Below, piece after piece: positions 10,644-21,046 of a stretch of DNA of 64,000 nucleotides. The position numbers and the translations under genes are program-made. How positions within the stretch are numbered: the stretch's first letter is position 1; every line of letters begins with the position of its first letter. The notes below the pieces were generated by a model. It was not told the DNA's origin. It saw nothing but the letters and a program-made list of their open reading frames with translations, and did no database searches. This stretch comes from Gnetum montanum (taxonomy: Eukaryota; Streptophyta; Gnetopsida; Gnetales; Gnetaceae), in NCBI GenBank assembly GCA_015680685.1, contig MNCI01013583.1, positions 666,604-730,603 on the forward strand, read 5' to 3'.

Positions 10644-10860
10644 TTATGATATGAAATCCATTACCGGTGACTCATATATATCATCAAAGAGAACAAAATT
10701 AGGTGTCTTAGTTGTATCATTATAACTAGAAGAAGATGTCATACGTGTTTGCTCACCAACTTATAAATCTACATTCTAAGAATCAACAGAACTTTTCACC
10801 TTGATAAAAGATGTTGAAATTTTGGCATTAATTGAAGAATTTAAAAGTAATTTAGAATCC
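10644..10860 (-). pseudogene. Possible decayed 3' coding fragment, unknown family
   Basis: One minus-strand frame reads for about 70 codons with two internal stops, and ends with a well-formed tail PNFVLFDDIYESPVMDFIS before a TAA at 10644. The composition (Ser-rich, then acidic and aromatic) looks protein-like, but the family is not recognised and the frame may be chance. Confidence 0.2.
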
Positions 10861-11334
10861 CCTATTAAGGAATTGTAGAGAGATCAAATCCACTGAAGAA
10901 AAAATAAAGAGAAAAAAATCAAAGCTATTACAAAAAAATCATATCTAAAGGAAAAACATAAGATCTAAAGAAGAAACATGAAATCCCCCGGTCCATTGAA
11001 TTTATAGCTTGCTTTTTAGTCGGAGAAGAAAACAATTAGGAAATTTTAATATATTTTTTACAAAAAATTGATTGATGGACAAATGTAATCTTATAATGGC
11101 TCCTACCCATTGCATCTTTTCATTTCTAAGCTTTTTAGACAATGCAAAAAGACTAGCCCATGATGCCTTAGTTTGACATCTTTAATTTTCTATGAAAGTA
11201 AGGCTCCAAACATGATGTACAATTGATGAAAAAAATTAACAAAAAAGAAGTGATCTTAACTCTCCTCCAATTATTTTATCTCATTATCATTTAACATTAG
11301 TTTCATTAATTTTTTATCAACTTTCATCAATAAC

Positions 11335-11880
11335 TAACGAGTAGTAGGGTATCCCAACACTCAACCATACAAGTCACGAGCGTTCATGCATGACTAGATC
11401 ATAATTTGTGGATGGGAAATGTAAGTATGCTAGGAGTCAATAGTAAGTTTGTGATCATTGTCTTCCAACTTTAAGTTAGTGAAGTTCAAGTACATGGCTT
11501 AACTCTTGGTGAAGCATATCATATGTTGATGTTGTTGGGCTCTTGGTACTCATAGTTACAAACATAATGAAAGTGAGATTAAAATCTAAGTCTAAGTAAT
11601 GATAGGAATTTAAATCTATTCTAGCCTATGGCAATGAGCATTCGGTCCTCGCTTGCCTATCATGTCTTGGGCTTATGTAACTGTTACTAAGATTACCATG
11701 TGAGTTCACTACTGAGTGAATTAAGTGAAACCACTATTGGGTCACATCCTATTATGAATGGTAGAATGAAAATTTTTTCTAACTCCCCACATGTATATAT
11801 AGTTTTTTATGAGTGCAACATCATAGCTATGATGTTGTAGGCCATGTGATGTCACAACAGAAAAATTTTGATTTCTAAAT
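11335..11880 (-). repeat. Degenerate LTR remnant of the Athila-like family
   Basis: The left edge (AGTAGTAGGGTATCCC, then CACTCAACCATACAAG) is a decayed form of the inner LTR edge seen at 12647 and 19512. Further right come a TATA-like CTATATATACATG on the minus strand (11790-11802) and a 22 bp perfect palindrome (11816-11837). The right boundary is unclear and no internal region follows on either side. Confidence 0.6.
11816..11837. repeat. 22 bp perfect palindrome in LTR U3
   Basis: Two 11 bp arms (CAACATCATAG and its exact complement) with no spacer, 14 bp upstream of the TATA-like box of this minus-strand LTR. Confidence 0.8.
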
Positions 11881-12641
11881 AAGTTCTAATGGAAAATTTG
11901 AGTCGACTAGACACTGTGGAAGATATAGAGGTTATCTGATGGGTCTTTAGACATAGATGATGGTTAGATTATAGAAATTTGGTGTTTGAAGATCATGAAG
12001 AAGGAATCTTGGCAAAGAAGGTTTATTGAATGTATACAAGATAGAACGGAAATTGTGAAAAGTATGGTCAAAGTATAAAACTAGTGGGAAGTAAACTTGA
12101 TGATTAAAGTGTCTTAGGGGCACAAGATGATGTGGAATTGATCATCAAGTATGAGGTATAAGAGTTATACAAGTGGATCCTCCTTAAAGCAGGCTTCAAC
12201 CCTTAGTGCCCTTGTATAACCACACCTATCAATGTCTATAGTCACTCAAGGAGTTAAATGTATAACATACTTGTCTTGCAAAACATACATGTTAGTATTA
12301 CTAGGTTGGGAAAATAATGCTATATTATACAAAACCACAAAATTATGATAATATATACGAGTGAGTGGAATGGAAGTAGAAAGAATTGCAGAAATTGGGA
12401 TGTGAGGTGTCTTACCATAGGCATAATGAATTCTTGTGTATCATATGGTTAAAGTAGTCATTAGCCTTTTCGTCCAAGATCTAAACCAAGTCCATACCAC
12501 TTTACAATGACATCACATAGTATCATCTCCAAAACTAACAACCACAAGACTACCACTACTATAAGAAGTATTACTATTTGGCAATGTAGTTCAAGGAAGG
12601 AGTTTATTAGTAGCATAATTTATTTTTAAGATTTTTGAGAA
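11881..12641. other. Unassigned AT-rich DNA
   Basis: No gene, transposon protein or tandem repeat recognised between the LTR remnant and element A. Confidence 0.4.
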
Positions 12642-13009
12642 ACCATTGATGAGCGGCGAGGTACCCCTACGCTCAACCATACGAATACGAGCGTTTCATG
12701 CATGATCCGGTCGAATTCCAAGGACTAAGTGCTTGTGTGCCCTTGTGGAACAAGGATGGGTTGATTGATCATTGTCTTCCCAAGCTTACCTGTATGTCAT
12801 GATTGTATGGTTAAGTAAGCTTGAGGCATACGATTTTTATAGCTTTTATGTTTTTATGTCCTACACTAGTAGTGAAGGAGAGAGGTAACTAAGTGACTAA
12901 TTTAACTTAACTACTCATTAACTAAGTTCTAACTAATCCTAACACCANACAAGAGTTTCGCTACTTGACTGCTAAAAGACTTTCTTCCCAATTGTGTGCC
13001 TAGGCACTG

Positions 13010-13017
13010 TATTTATA
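13010..13017 (-). promoter_or_regulatory. Element A LTR TATA box
   Basis: TATAAATA on the minus strand in the context AGTCTATAAATACAGTGCC, also present in the 5' LTR near 19981-19988. The first copy of the CTCTAATAATTAGAG repeat lies 16 bp upstream. Confidence 0.65.
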
Positions 13018-13033
13018 GACTTGGGAGCAACTA

Positions 13034-13165
13034 CTCTAATAATTAGAGTAACTACTCAAATAATTAGAATAACTGCTAAAACAACCACTAGAGTAACCAC
13101 TCTAATAATTAGGATAACTACTAGAGTAACCACTCTAATAATTAGAGTAACTGCTAGAGTAACCG
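13034..13165 (-). repeat. U3 array of near-palindromic CTCTAATAATTAGAG units
   Basis: Units with 7 bp inverted arms around one central base alternate with ACTAGAGTAAC spacers. A matching array sits in the 5' LTR at 20001-20150, so it belongs to the element and predates its insertion. Confidence 0.75.
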
Positions 13166-13174
13166 CTTTCATCA

Positions 13175-13190
13175 TACCCTCATGACTAAA
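13175..13190 (-). other. Element A 3' polypurine tract
   Basis: On the minus strand AGTCATGAGGGTA directly abuts the LTR start TGATGAAAG. Element C has AGTCATGGGGGTA at the same place (to 47030). It would prime plus-strand DNA synthesis. Confidence 0.65.
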
Positions 13191-15106
13191 TGAAAACTCG
13201 TCCTCAAGTATAGAAGAAGAGAAACAAGTTCTTTACAAAATATTGGGAAGGTACGAGATTATTGACTAACTGACAACTAATGGTGGAATGGGATGATAGA
13301 CTCAATGTGCCCAGTGAACGGATTAATAATCATATTACAACATTAGTGTTCATGACCATTGTGGTGAACACTCGTACATAAATAACATCCAAGTCTTTAT
13401 TTGGCAGCTTGTAGAGAAAGGGAGAGAAAGAAAATGAAGCATATTGCTACCAATGCTAAGATTGCGCCTTTCGTTGTTTATCCATAACCATGCCACCAGA
13501 CTTGCTCCTTTCGTAAATGCTCTAGTTCTGGTCCATCCTGAGTGCTTCTTCCAAGCCCAGTCCATTGTTTGTCATCTGCACACACAACACAGTCACAAAT
13601 GAGCAAGGATAGATAAACCACAATGCAGTTGATACCTTGCCTCGATATGAAGCGCATTGGCTAAGTTGTGGTTATGGCAGAAACTAGTTCGGAGATTTAC
13701 CACAGGTGACTATCCAAAGGTGTAGGGGTTAGGCAAATAGTAAAATGGAGAAAATTGAAAAATTTGTGTCAGGGCCCCCACGGCGAAGAGCGAACCTCCA
13801 GTAGCTATAAGATGGAAAAATATGAGGAACAAGAAAGATGGGAAAAAATAACAACGACAACGCCAATAAAATGGATGTCATGGATGGGGATGAAACAAGA
13901 GATGATTGATTGCAGGAAATGTCTAAGGAAAAGAGCTTAACAATTGCACCAAAAAGGAATGCCAGTGGGTCCTCCCCAAAGCAAGCTCATGTCTTTTATG
14001 CCCTAACAAACCCACAAACCAAAGAGTCCGTAGGCTCTAGGAATGTCATTTGGAAGTAAGATTTAAAAACTTACCCACAAGAATTTACCAAAGAAAAATA
14101 ATGCATCAACTTAGAATGGACTAATGATAAAATTGGCAATGAGGTGGAAAATGGAAAGAAAGATGGAGAGGAGAGAATGGAATGGAATCCCAAGAACAAG
14201 GTTGTGTAAAGCCCCTTGTGTATTTCATAGTTAAGATAACTAAGTAGAACTCATCCCAAATCTAGACACAGACCAACCACATTTAGTGACCTCGCATCAA
14301 TACACTTGGCCAATCCATTCTCTTAAGGCAATAAGAATGCTTCCACAAAGAGTAACCACCATTCCAAGGAGAGCAAGATGGAGAAGCAAGAAGCGAGAAA
14401 GGGCCTTAGTTAGAGGGAACCTTCAGGCATGGGTAACATGTCTTTCCAATGCCATAACCAGCACTTGTAGCCCATATTGCTTTATTATGTCTAAGGGGCG
14501 TTCTTTGAATTCTCACCTTTTTTTCTTCTCTCTCTCTCTTGATGTTTATGCATGAGAACCACATCATGCAAAGACTTATTTTTATTCACTCAGTTTCCTG
14601 ATATTTGAACAATGTCAGAATGGTAGAAAACCCAGGAAAAGGCATCCAAGCACCCAAGAGAATGGGTAGCACTAATGCATTGAATCTCCTTGAAGTCACA
14701 ACCTTTTCATCCTTTGAGTCTTTCCTTGTTTTGAAAAATACCCAGCCACCAATTCATTAATAAGTTTACTTAGAAAAAGGGGAATATACAGTTCCAAGCC
14801 AAAGCAAACCATAGAGTTGTACGGATGAGTGGACGGCGTGGACTCATTGCCTATTTTACCAAAAGAACCATACCTTAAAATCAGCATCATAATTCAAAGG
14901 TAAAAACCAAACATTAGCAATCAATATGATATAATTCAATCCACCATCATGAGCACTTATTAGATGACGAATAAAAGTAAATCAAGAAAACAAAGAAATA
15001 GTAAAAATATGAATGATGGTGCAAAACAAAAATAAGAAAAGTTGAAAGAATGTGTAAAAAAAAATCAAAAAGAATTGAGGGCCTAGAACGGTTAGCATAG
15101 GTGGCC
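13191..15106 (-). other. Element A non-coding linker downstream of pol
   Basis: No long reading frame is present. Part of it (about 14386-14560) is colinear with the linker of element C (about 41220-41370), including a tRNA-like stretch. The long ORF that element C carries here is not recognised, so this part of element A is deleted or missing from the assembly. Confidence 0.5.
14448..14545 (+). repeat. tRNA/SINE-like segment antisense to element A
   Basis: Plus-strand CCATAACCAGCACTTGTAGC, then CTTTGAATTCTCACC, then a pyrimidine-rich run, matches an inverted-B-box segment of element C (41225-41315), where the antisense strand reads GGGTTGAATTCCC. Since both elements carry it at the same internal position and orientation, it was part of their common ancestor. 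Confidence 0.4.
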
Positions 15107-15129
15107 ATCTCCCCCACGACTAAGTTGGA
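15107..15129 (-). other. Internal polypurine-tract-like motif, element A
   Basis: The minus strand reads TTAGTCGTGGGGGAGATGGCC at the end of the integrase region. It repeats the core of the 3' tract (AGTCATGRGGG) far upstream of the 3' LTR, and element C has the same motif at 40544-40566. Confidence 0.45.
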
Positions 15130-15157
15130 AGGAGAACATCCAAAATAGTGAGCAGGG

Positions 15158-16159
15158 TTATCCATCAAGAGAGGTAGCATGTGTATTGGTTGTCCTAAGC
15201 TCCTGGAAAGGTTTGGTTTGTTGCATGTTGATCAAAAGTTTCTTATCTAGGCTCTTAGGTTTGTATATTATCATGGCCCTTAAAGGAAAAGTTGCATAAA
15301 TAATATAAGGTCCTTCCCACAGTGTTTGAAATTTAGTACGTTGTGGCACATGTGTGGGATTCTAGTAGAGAACCTTATCTCCTAGATGATATTTAACTTT
15401 CCTAATTCTTAGGTCGTGACATTGTTTACTGAAGGCCTTGTGCAATTCGTTAGATGATAGGGTAGCTAATTGGTTTTTATCTAGCAAGTTAACAGTTACT
15501 AACCGTTGTTTCTGTACTAGATCAAGGTCAAGGTTGAGGTCACATGCCATGGATAGTGTACGGAGCTCAGTTTGAATGGTAAGTGTTGGTAATTTTCCAT
15601 ACACTAACTCATAGGGAGAGTAGCCTATAGGGAGTTTCCATGTGGAGCAATATGCCCAAAGAGCATCATTTAGTTTAGTGCTCCAGTCTCGCCTAAACTT
15701 GCTAATGGTTCTTATCAATATCTTCGTAATCTCCCTGTTGGTGACTTCTGCTTGACCGTTCGCTTGGGGGTGGTATGGTGTGGTCAATTTATGCTCAACC
15801 CCTAAGTGTTGCATTAATTTCCAAAAAGTTTCACTTGTGAAGTGTGTACATTATCTAAAATAAGTGCACGCAACACATCAAACCTATTTATGATTTGTTG
15901 TTGAACAAATCGTGTAGCTGTAGATGATGTACAATCTTTAACAATAGCTACTTCGGCCCATTTTGTTAGGTAATCAACGACAATAATAATATAAGCTTTT
16001 CCATTGGACATTGGTGTAATCAGCCCCATAAAAACAATTTCCCAAATGTCGAAGCGTTCTAATGGTTGAATCCATTATTGTGGACTCTCCATTCTAGCAA
16101 TCATTCCCCCATCACATTGACAGCACTTACAAGATTGGACGAAATGATGGGCATCCCGA
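15158..16159 (-). pseudogene. Athila-type integrase, disrupted (element A)
   Basis: Integrase inserts element DNA into the genome. The zinc-binding HHCC end is visible next to 16159 (DAHHFVQSCKCCQC). The core continues with VDYLTKWAEVAIVKDC and ALILDN, then after a frameshift near 15814 with TPYHPQANGQAEVTNREI, which holds the catalytic Glu. The C-terminal part (DALWAYCSTWKLPIGYSPYE, LGDKVLY) follows and extends past a stop near 15360 to about 15158. The first catalytic Asp position, normally in a GIDFMG motif, reads EIVFMG. A frameshift, stops and the lost Asp make the product non-functional. The N at 16160 cuts the join to RNase H. Confidence 0.8.
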
Positions 16160-16196
16160 NCAAGAAGCGAGAAGCGAGAAAGGGCCTTAGTTAGAT
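16160..16196 (-). other. Foreign 36 bp patch after a single-N join
   Basis: CAAGAAGCGAGAAGCGAGAA and the following GGGCCTTAGTTAGA repeat the sequence at 14386-14420 nearly exactly, in a place where element C encodes the conserved ARYYWP stretch between RNase H and integrase. This looks like an assembly join error. Confidence 0.55.
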
Positions 16197-16204
16197 GGTT
16201 GTTC

Positions 16205-16706
16205 GTCTCCTAGCATAATGACCCCCACAAGAACCCTCATGAGTATCTTGGAGAACACACCATCAAACCAAGCCATCAAGACACATTTTGTAATGTTGCC
16301 CACTGATCTCCATAAAGTACTTGGCTTGGTAAATAAACTGTTGTTTCTTCTTAAGGTTTAACTCTTGTGGTATTTGTTGGGTGAGGAGATAGGTAAGAAT
16401 GCTATTGTACCAGTTTGTCTCTGTGGGTGATTGATTATTTACTACATTAGCAAAGAGGAATTCATTAGGGAAATAATCAAAAATTGTATACTCATCCTCT
16501 TTGTTGTCCCATCATAACAGAGATAAATGATCAGCAACTACATTCTCGGTGCCTTTACGATCGATCATTGTAAGATCGAACTCTTGTAAGATTACAACAA
16601 GCCATCGTATGATACGAGGGCTTACCATTGGCTTATTCATGAGGAACCTTATTGCACTATGATCTGTATGTATATATACTTTATATCCTAATACATAATT
16701 TTTAAA
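16205..16706 (-). pseudogene. Athila-type RNase H and connection, partial (element A)
   Basis: RNase H removes the RNA template during reverse transcription. Reading leftwards from the N at 16707, the frame gives FKNYVLGYKVYIHTDHSAIR, then LMNKPMVSPRIIRWL and the EFDLTMIDRKGTENVVADHL segment typical of Athila, up to a stop near 16512. Past that stop the connection to integrase continues (motif DTHEGSCGGHYARR). The domain lacks its N-terminal half, because the sequence jumps in from protease at 16707. Confidence 0.8.
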
Positions 16707-16707
16707 N

Positions 16708-19375
16708 TTGAATACAAAAGAGCCTTGCACGGTGCATTTCCAGCAATTTGTAAGTATATCAGAGGACTCCTAGGATCAGAGAATTTCCTGGGAAGGTGGC
16801 CAGCTTTGATCCAATTGATGACAACATGTGGTAACATGACTGTATGCGTTGAGTGTGGTGATTGGGTTAAAGGGGGATCCAAAGTTTTGATTAATACTAA
16901 GGCGTCTAAGGAATTAGCCACTTGTGATTGCAAGGGCTTGGTTGGATTGTTTGTTCTAAAGAAAGGTCTTTTCTTCATGTGGTTGTTGGAACCACCAGTA
17001 GGTTGAAAGTTAACAGCCCTCGTGGCATTCCGTTGCTGCGGTTGGGTAGGGATTTTACCTTGCATCACAGGAGCAGGTGGTAGTGGAGCTATTGGTGGAA
17101 GAGATGCAGCCAGATGAGAAGGATGATATGCTTGTAGAATATCACCTCTAGAAGAGGGAGACCCATAATACTCGCGGGCTTGATAGTGAGGTTGAAGAGT
17201 GACGTGACCAGTAGAGTCACATGGGGAGATTGGCTATTGCACGTAATATCCATATGGGTCAGGTTATCGGTAAGGATACTATTGCCTTGGTGGTGGCATT
17301 CCCCATGATTGTGGGTGTTGCCACTGTTGATATTACTCAATTGGTTGTGATGGAGTTCCACTGGGTTAATATGTTAAGGGTTGGTGGAATTGTCTTGGGT
17401 TACCTTGAGGATAAGGTAACCTTCAGGGTGTTTGCCTTTTGTTTAATTGTGGGTTGAGTGCATACACCCCAGACTCCTGTAGATGTGAGATTACAGGGCA
17501 AAATTTCTTAGGATGGTCATATTGACATATCTTGCACCCACTATCATTGTCTATTTTCAATTCCAAAACCTCTTCAATGATGGAAACTTTGCCCTTACCC
17601 TTGCTACGTGCATGCTCAGCTTCTCTCTTTTTTCTTTTTTCACGATCACTACCTTGCTCTCTAGACTCCTCTACTATTTTAAGAATAGATTGAAATCTAT
17701 TGTGTAGGGAATCCCACATTTGTTCTACCTTTGCCGATACTTTTGATGTCAACTTTTGGATAGGCAAATTTTTCCTATTCACCATCTCTTCGAGTGATGA
17801 CTCTTCTTCATCCTCACAAAATCTTACTCCCCTATTCCGAAGGGAAGGATCTCGGTTATACTCTTATGCACTTTCTCTCTTCCGTAGCTCACCTTCTTCC
17901 TTAGCAACTTGCTTCAATAGTCTTTGAATTTGATGGGACCTAAGCTTGAATAGTCTTCCTTGGGCATAAGTCCCAAGGGTTCTTCTCGTTTCATGCCTAA
18001 GCCCATTTACAAGATGGCGTAGTTGATCCCTTTGCGAATAACCATGGCCAAGACAACGATGTAACAGTGCATAGTATCGATCCATGGCAGCATTCAAAGG
18101 TTCATGTTCTCCTTGTTTCTAGCCTTGGATTTGCTTTCGTAGGTTGGACACTCGGGAGTACGTTTAGTACTTATCATTGAACAATTCTAACATGGTACTC
18201 TACCTACGAATGGATTCTAGTTCTAAGGACCGGTACCAGCTTTCCGCTTCTTTAACTAGTGTCTGTGGGAATAATTGAAGTTTTTGCCATTCATTTTCTA
18301 TGTTTTGTAAGGCACCTGCATCATGGATTGCCTATAAGTGATTTTGAAGATCAGCGTTGTATCTCCCTTCAAATCGTGGGACATTGTTCATATCTAATCT
18401 CTTGATCCTACTATCTTTCTGGTGCCTTGTTGGAATTCTAACAACCTCAGTTATGTCTAACATACGTCGAGTAGTGAGTAGGGGTTCATCGTGATCATCT
18501 CGTCCATGGCATCTATGATGCCTATGTTGTTCCCTACTCTCCCTTCTTATATGTCGTGACTCTCTAGAGTGCCCTCGTCCCCTTTCCTGGCTATTTCGTC
18601 TATGACTTCCACTTTTCCTACCTTTATCCCCATGGTCTTTTTGTTTATGACCACATCTAGATATTGAAGGAGAGGGTGAAGGAGATGATGAAGGTGAAGA
18701 AGAAGGAGAATCATCATCATGATGGTGTCTGCTACCTTCTCTTCTGCGGTCTCGACCTCGATTGTGATTGCGATCAAAATGTCCACCTTTGTCATGAGTT
18801 CATGTCTCTTTTTCAAACCCTTTGTGCCCATGGGTATTAAAAATTGGGTTATGAATAGTGGAATGAAGGTTTTGATACACAACCCCTTAGCTAAAGTTAA
18901 GGGGAGGAACATCGTTGTGTGGGCGATTGCCTGAGGTAGGTTCACTACCCTCATTTTTGCTTAAGACATGTGGGGCATCCTGAGACCACTTACCCTTCAA
19001 AGACTTATGATGTCTCTCCTATTGCAAGTCCCTTTGACGTTGTGCCTCTGTGGGATGGTATTCTCTCGAGTCATGGTCTTGCACAATGTATTCTACGTGT
19101 AAGTGTGGCATGCCAATTCGTGTGAGAGCATGAAGAAGCATGCTTAGGACTAAACGATCGGGTGGTAACACTATGTTACCTTCTAAGTCTCACCAACACA
19201 GTTGTTCATCTTAATGGAGGATAAAGGTGAAGTTTGGTATATACTCATCGACATGAATATATACCACTCAAACTTGTTGAGGAACTGGTGGATTAATGTC
19301 ATGTGTATTATGCAGTCAACTGTTTCCTGTTTCAAACCTAGGTAGTGAGGTGCCTTCGTATGAAGAAGGAGACAT
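16708..19375 (-). pseudogene. gag and protease region, disrupted (element A)
   Basis: Gag packages element RNA and protease matures it. The start is ATG at 19375. An N-terminal part (FTFILH, LEGNIVLPPDRL) is followed by a strongly Arg/Ser/Glu/His-rich stretch (about 18480-18790), then a capsid-like region with WYRSLELESI, LLHRCLGHGYSQRDQLRHLV and TLGTYAQGRLF (17860-18480). A zinc knuckle CKICQYDHPKKFC of unusual C-x2-C-x3-H-x4-C spacing lies at 17498-17536. A Pro/Gln/Tyr-rich tail leads into the protease start (INWIKAGHLP, CKALLYS), which is cut at the N at 16707 in the active site. Several stops interrupt the frame, many at Gln positions. Elements B, B2 and D encode the same gag. Confidence 0.8.
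17498..17536 (-). other. gag zinc knuckle, element A
   Basis: CKICQYDHPKKFC gives C-x2-C-x3-H-x4-C, one residue shorter between the second Cys and the His than the common retroviral CCHC knuckle. Elements B (22582-22620) and B2 (about 32880-32915) keep the same short form. Confidence 0.65.
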
Positions 19376-19492
19376 ACTTGTCTATTTGGTATGCAATGTA
19401 TTCTTGTTTATTATTTTCTCAATCAACCCTATGGGTTCGTTCCAATGATGTGAATGATTTCCTATGTTCTAGTTAGTGGACAAACAACTAAG

Positions 19493-19510
19493 TCCACGAC
19501 AACGGAGCCA
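19493..19510 (-). other. Element A primer-binding site (tRNA-Asp type)
   Basis: The minus strand reads TGGCTCCGTTGTCGTGGA, one base from the LTR end. It agrees at 15 of 18 positions with TGGCGCCGTTGCCGGGGA, the tRNA-Asp site known for Athila elements. Confidence 0.75.
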
Positions 19511-19511
19511 A

Positions 19512-20159
19512 TGATGAGCAGCGAGGTACCCCTATGCTCAACCATATGAATATGAGCATTTCACACACAATCTGGTCAAATTCCAAGAACTAAGTGCTTA
19601 TGCACCCTTGTGGAACAAGGATGGGTTGATTGATCATTGTCTTCTCAAGCTTACCTGTATGTCATGATTATATGATTAAGTAAGCTTGAGGCATATGATT
19701 TTTATAGCTTTTATGTTTTTATGTCCTNTTAAGTGCATAAAATAAAATAAAAGAAATGCGTAAGAAAAGAAATCTCAATTGCTGCAAGGATGAATCAAAG
19801 AGCTCATCTTTATTGCCGTACACAAGGTGAGCTTAAGTACACAATGCTCGAATAAAGATCCGTCCACACTTAGACCTCCTGCTGCGGGCACTTGGAAAAT
19901 ACTCTAACTTTCAAACAGACTAGAAGAGTTTTGCTACTTGACTGCTAAAAGACTTTCTTCCCAATTATGTGCCTGGGCACTGTATTTATAGACTTGGGAG
20001 CAACTACTCTAATAATTAGAGTAACCGCTCAAATAATTAGAATAACTGCTAAAGCAACCACTAGAGTAACCGCTCTAATAATTAGAATAACCACTAGAGT
20101 AACCAGTAGAGTAACCACTCTAATAATTAGAGTAACTGCTAGAGTAACCACTCTCATCA
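19512..20159 (-). repeat. Element A 5' LTR
   Basis: The 648 bp present run from TGATGAGCAGCGAGGTACCC to CTCTCATCA. It carries the U3 array of CTCTAATAATTAGAG units and the TATA box also found in the 3' LTR. The single N at 19728 hides part of the LTR. To the right of the N is an R/U5-like stretch (CTCGAATAAAGATC) that is missing from the other copy. Confidence 0.85.
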
Positions 20160-20164
20160 ACCAC

Positions 20165-20940
20165 CTACCTTCAAGTATGGATAACATGTCTTTCTAATGG
20201 GACCCCTAGAAAATTTATTTTATGCTTTTATTATATTTTTACTATGTCGACCTTATTAGAGGACTACCTTCAAGCATGGGTAACATGTTTTTCTAGTGAC
20301 ATGGTAAGGCAACACTTATTGTACTCATACTTCATTTTTCATTAGAACTCAAGAAAATAATACCATCTTAACAACAGGATAAGACTCACTATAGCAGTCT
20401 TAGAGAATCCACAAGTTCCCTTGATGTCACACCCTTTTCTTTCCCTCTTAGTTCTTCATTTTTGTATCTAGGCATAATGATCACAAGTTTATTTTAGTTC
20501 AATTGTGGAAAGAATATTATTATGGCCATGGTAAGAACCTCTTATTATTGGAAATGAGTGGATGGATGATGTGGTCTCATTATATATAGAATCAGTCCTT
20601 CCATATTTTAATAACATAGGACAATCTTCACCTTATTGGGGCTACATTTTACTTTATTCCTTTGCACTTTATGGGACAAATCAACAAAAATATGTAGAAG
20701 ACAAGTAACAAAAATCATAGAAAAATGATAAAAAATGAAAAAAATAGAGAAAGAATTTAAAAGATATTTAAGAATATAAAATGATTAAGAAATGAGAAAA
20801 GTATAAAAGAATGAAAAGACATCAAGAATATGAAAAAGTACTAAGAAAAGTAAAAAGCATAACAAAAAAACTATATACCAAAAAATTAGAAAATAATAAA
20901 TTTGAAAAGCACTTAACAATTTCTAAGTCAAGATAGGGCA
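20165..20940 (-). other. Non-coding tail of element B
   Basis: Two diverged copies of CTTCAAGYATGGRTAACATG (20170 and 20271) match the linkers of elements A and C. The rest is A/T-rich and non-coding, ending at the internal polypurine motif TCAGTCATGGGGGAGATGCC (minus strand, 20941-20963). Confidence 0.45.
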
Positions 20941-21046
20941 TCTCCCCCATGACTGAACTTATGAACGAGTGTTTGACAAATGGACCCTAGATCCTCATAT
21001 CATACACTCTAGGTTTCTTATTTATTATCCTTAGTGATTTAGATTT

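Larger units (their letters stand above)
12647..13174 (-). repeat. Element A 3' LTR
   Basis: The plus strand reads TGATGAGCGGCGAGGTACCC at the left edge and TTTCATCA at the right. It matches 19512-20159 from the left edge to TTTTTATGTCCT and again from GCTACTTGACTGC to the right edge. Between these stretches each copy carries different sequence next to a single N (12948 here), so each shows only part of a longer LTR of perhaps 900 bp. The minus-strand TATA box TATAAATA is at 13010-13017. Confidence 0.85.
12647..20159 (-). mobile_element. Element A: Athila-like Ty3/gypsy retrotransposon
   Basis: A minus-strand element with two direct-repeat LTRs (5' LTR 19512-20159, 3' LTR 12647-13174), a tRNA-Asp-type primer site, gag and protease, RNase H, integrase, a non-coding linker and a 3' polypurine tract. 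The RNase H sequence ending EFDLTMIDRKGTENVVADHL and the integrase sequence DALWAYCSTWKLPIGYSPYE are typical of the Athila lineage. Reverse transcriptase is absent, the sequence jumping from protease to RNase H at the N at 16707. The outer flanks are ACCAT (12642-12646) and ACCAC (20160-20164), a possible target duplication with one change. Four single-N joins make its present length unreliable. Confidence 0.85.
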
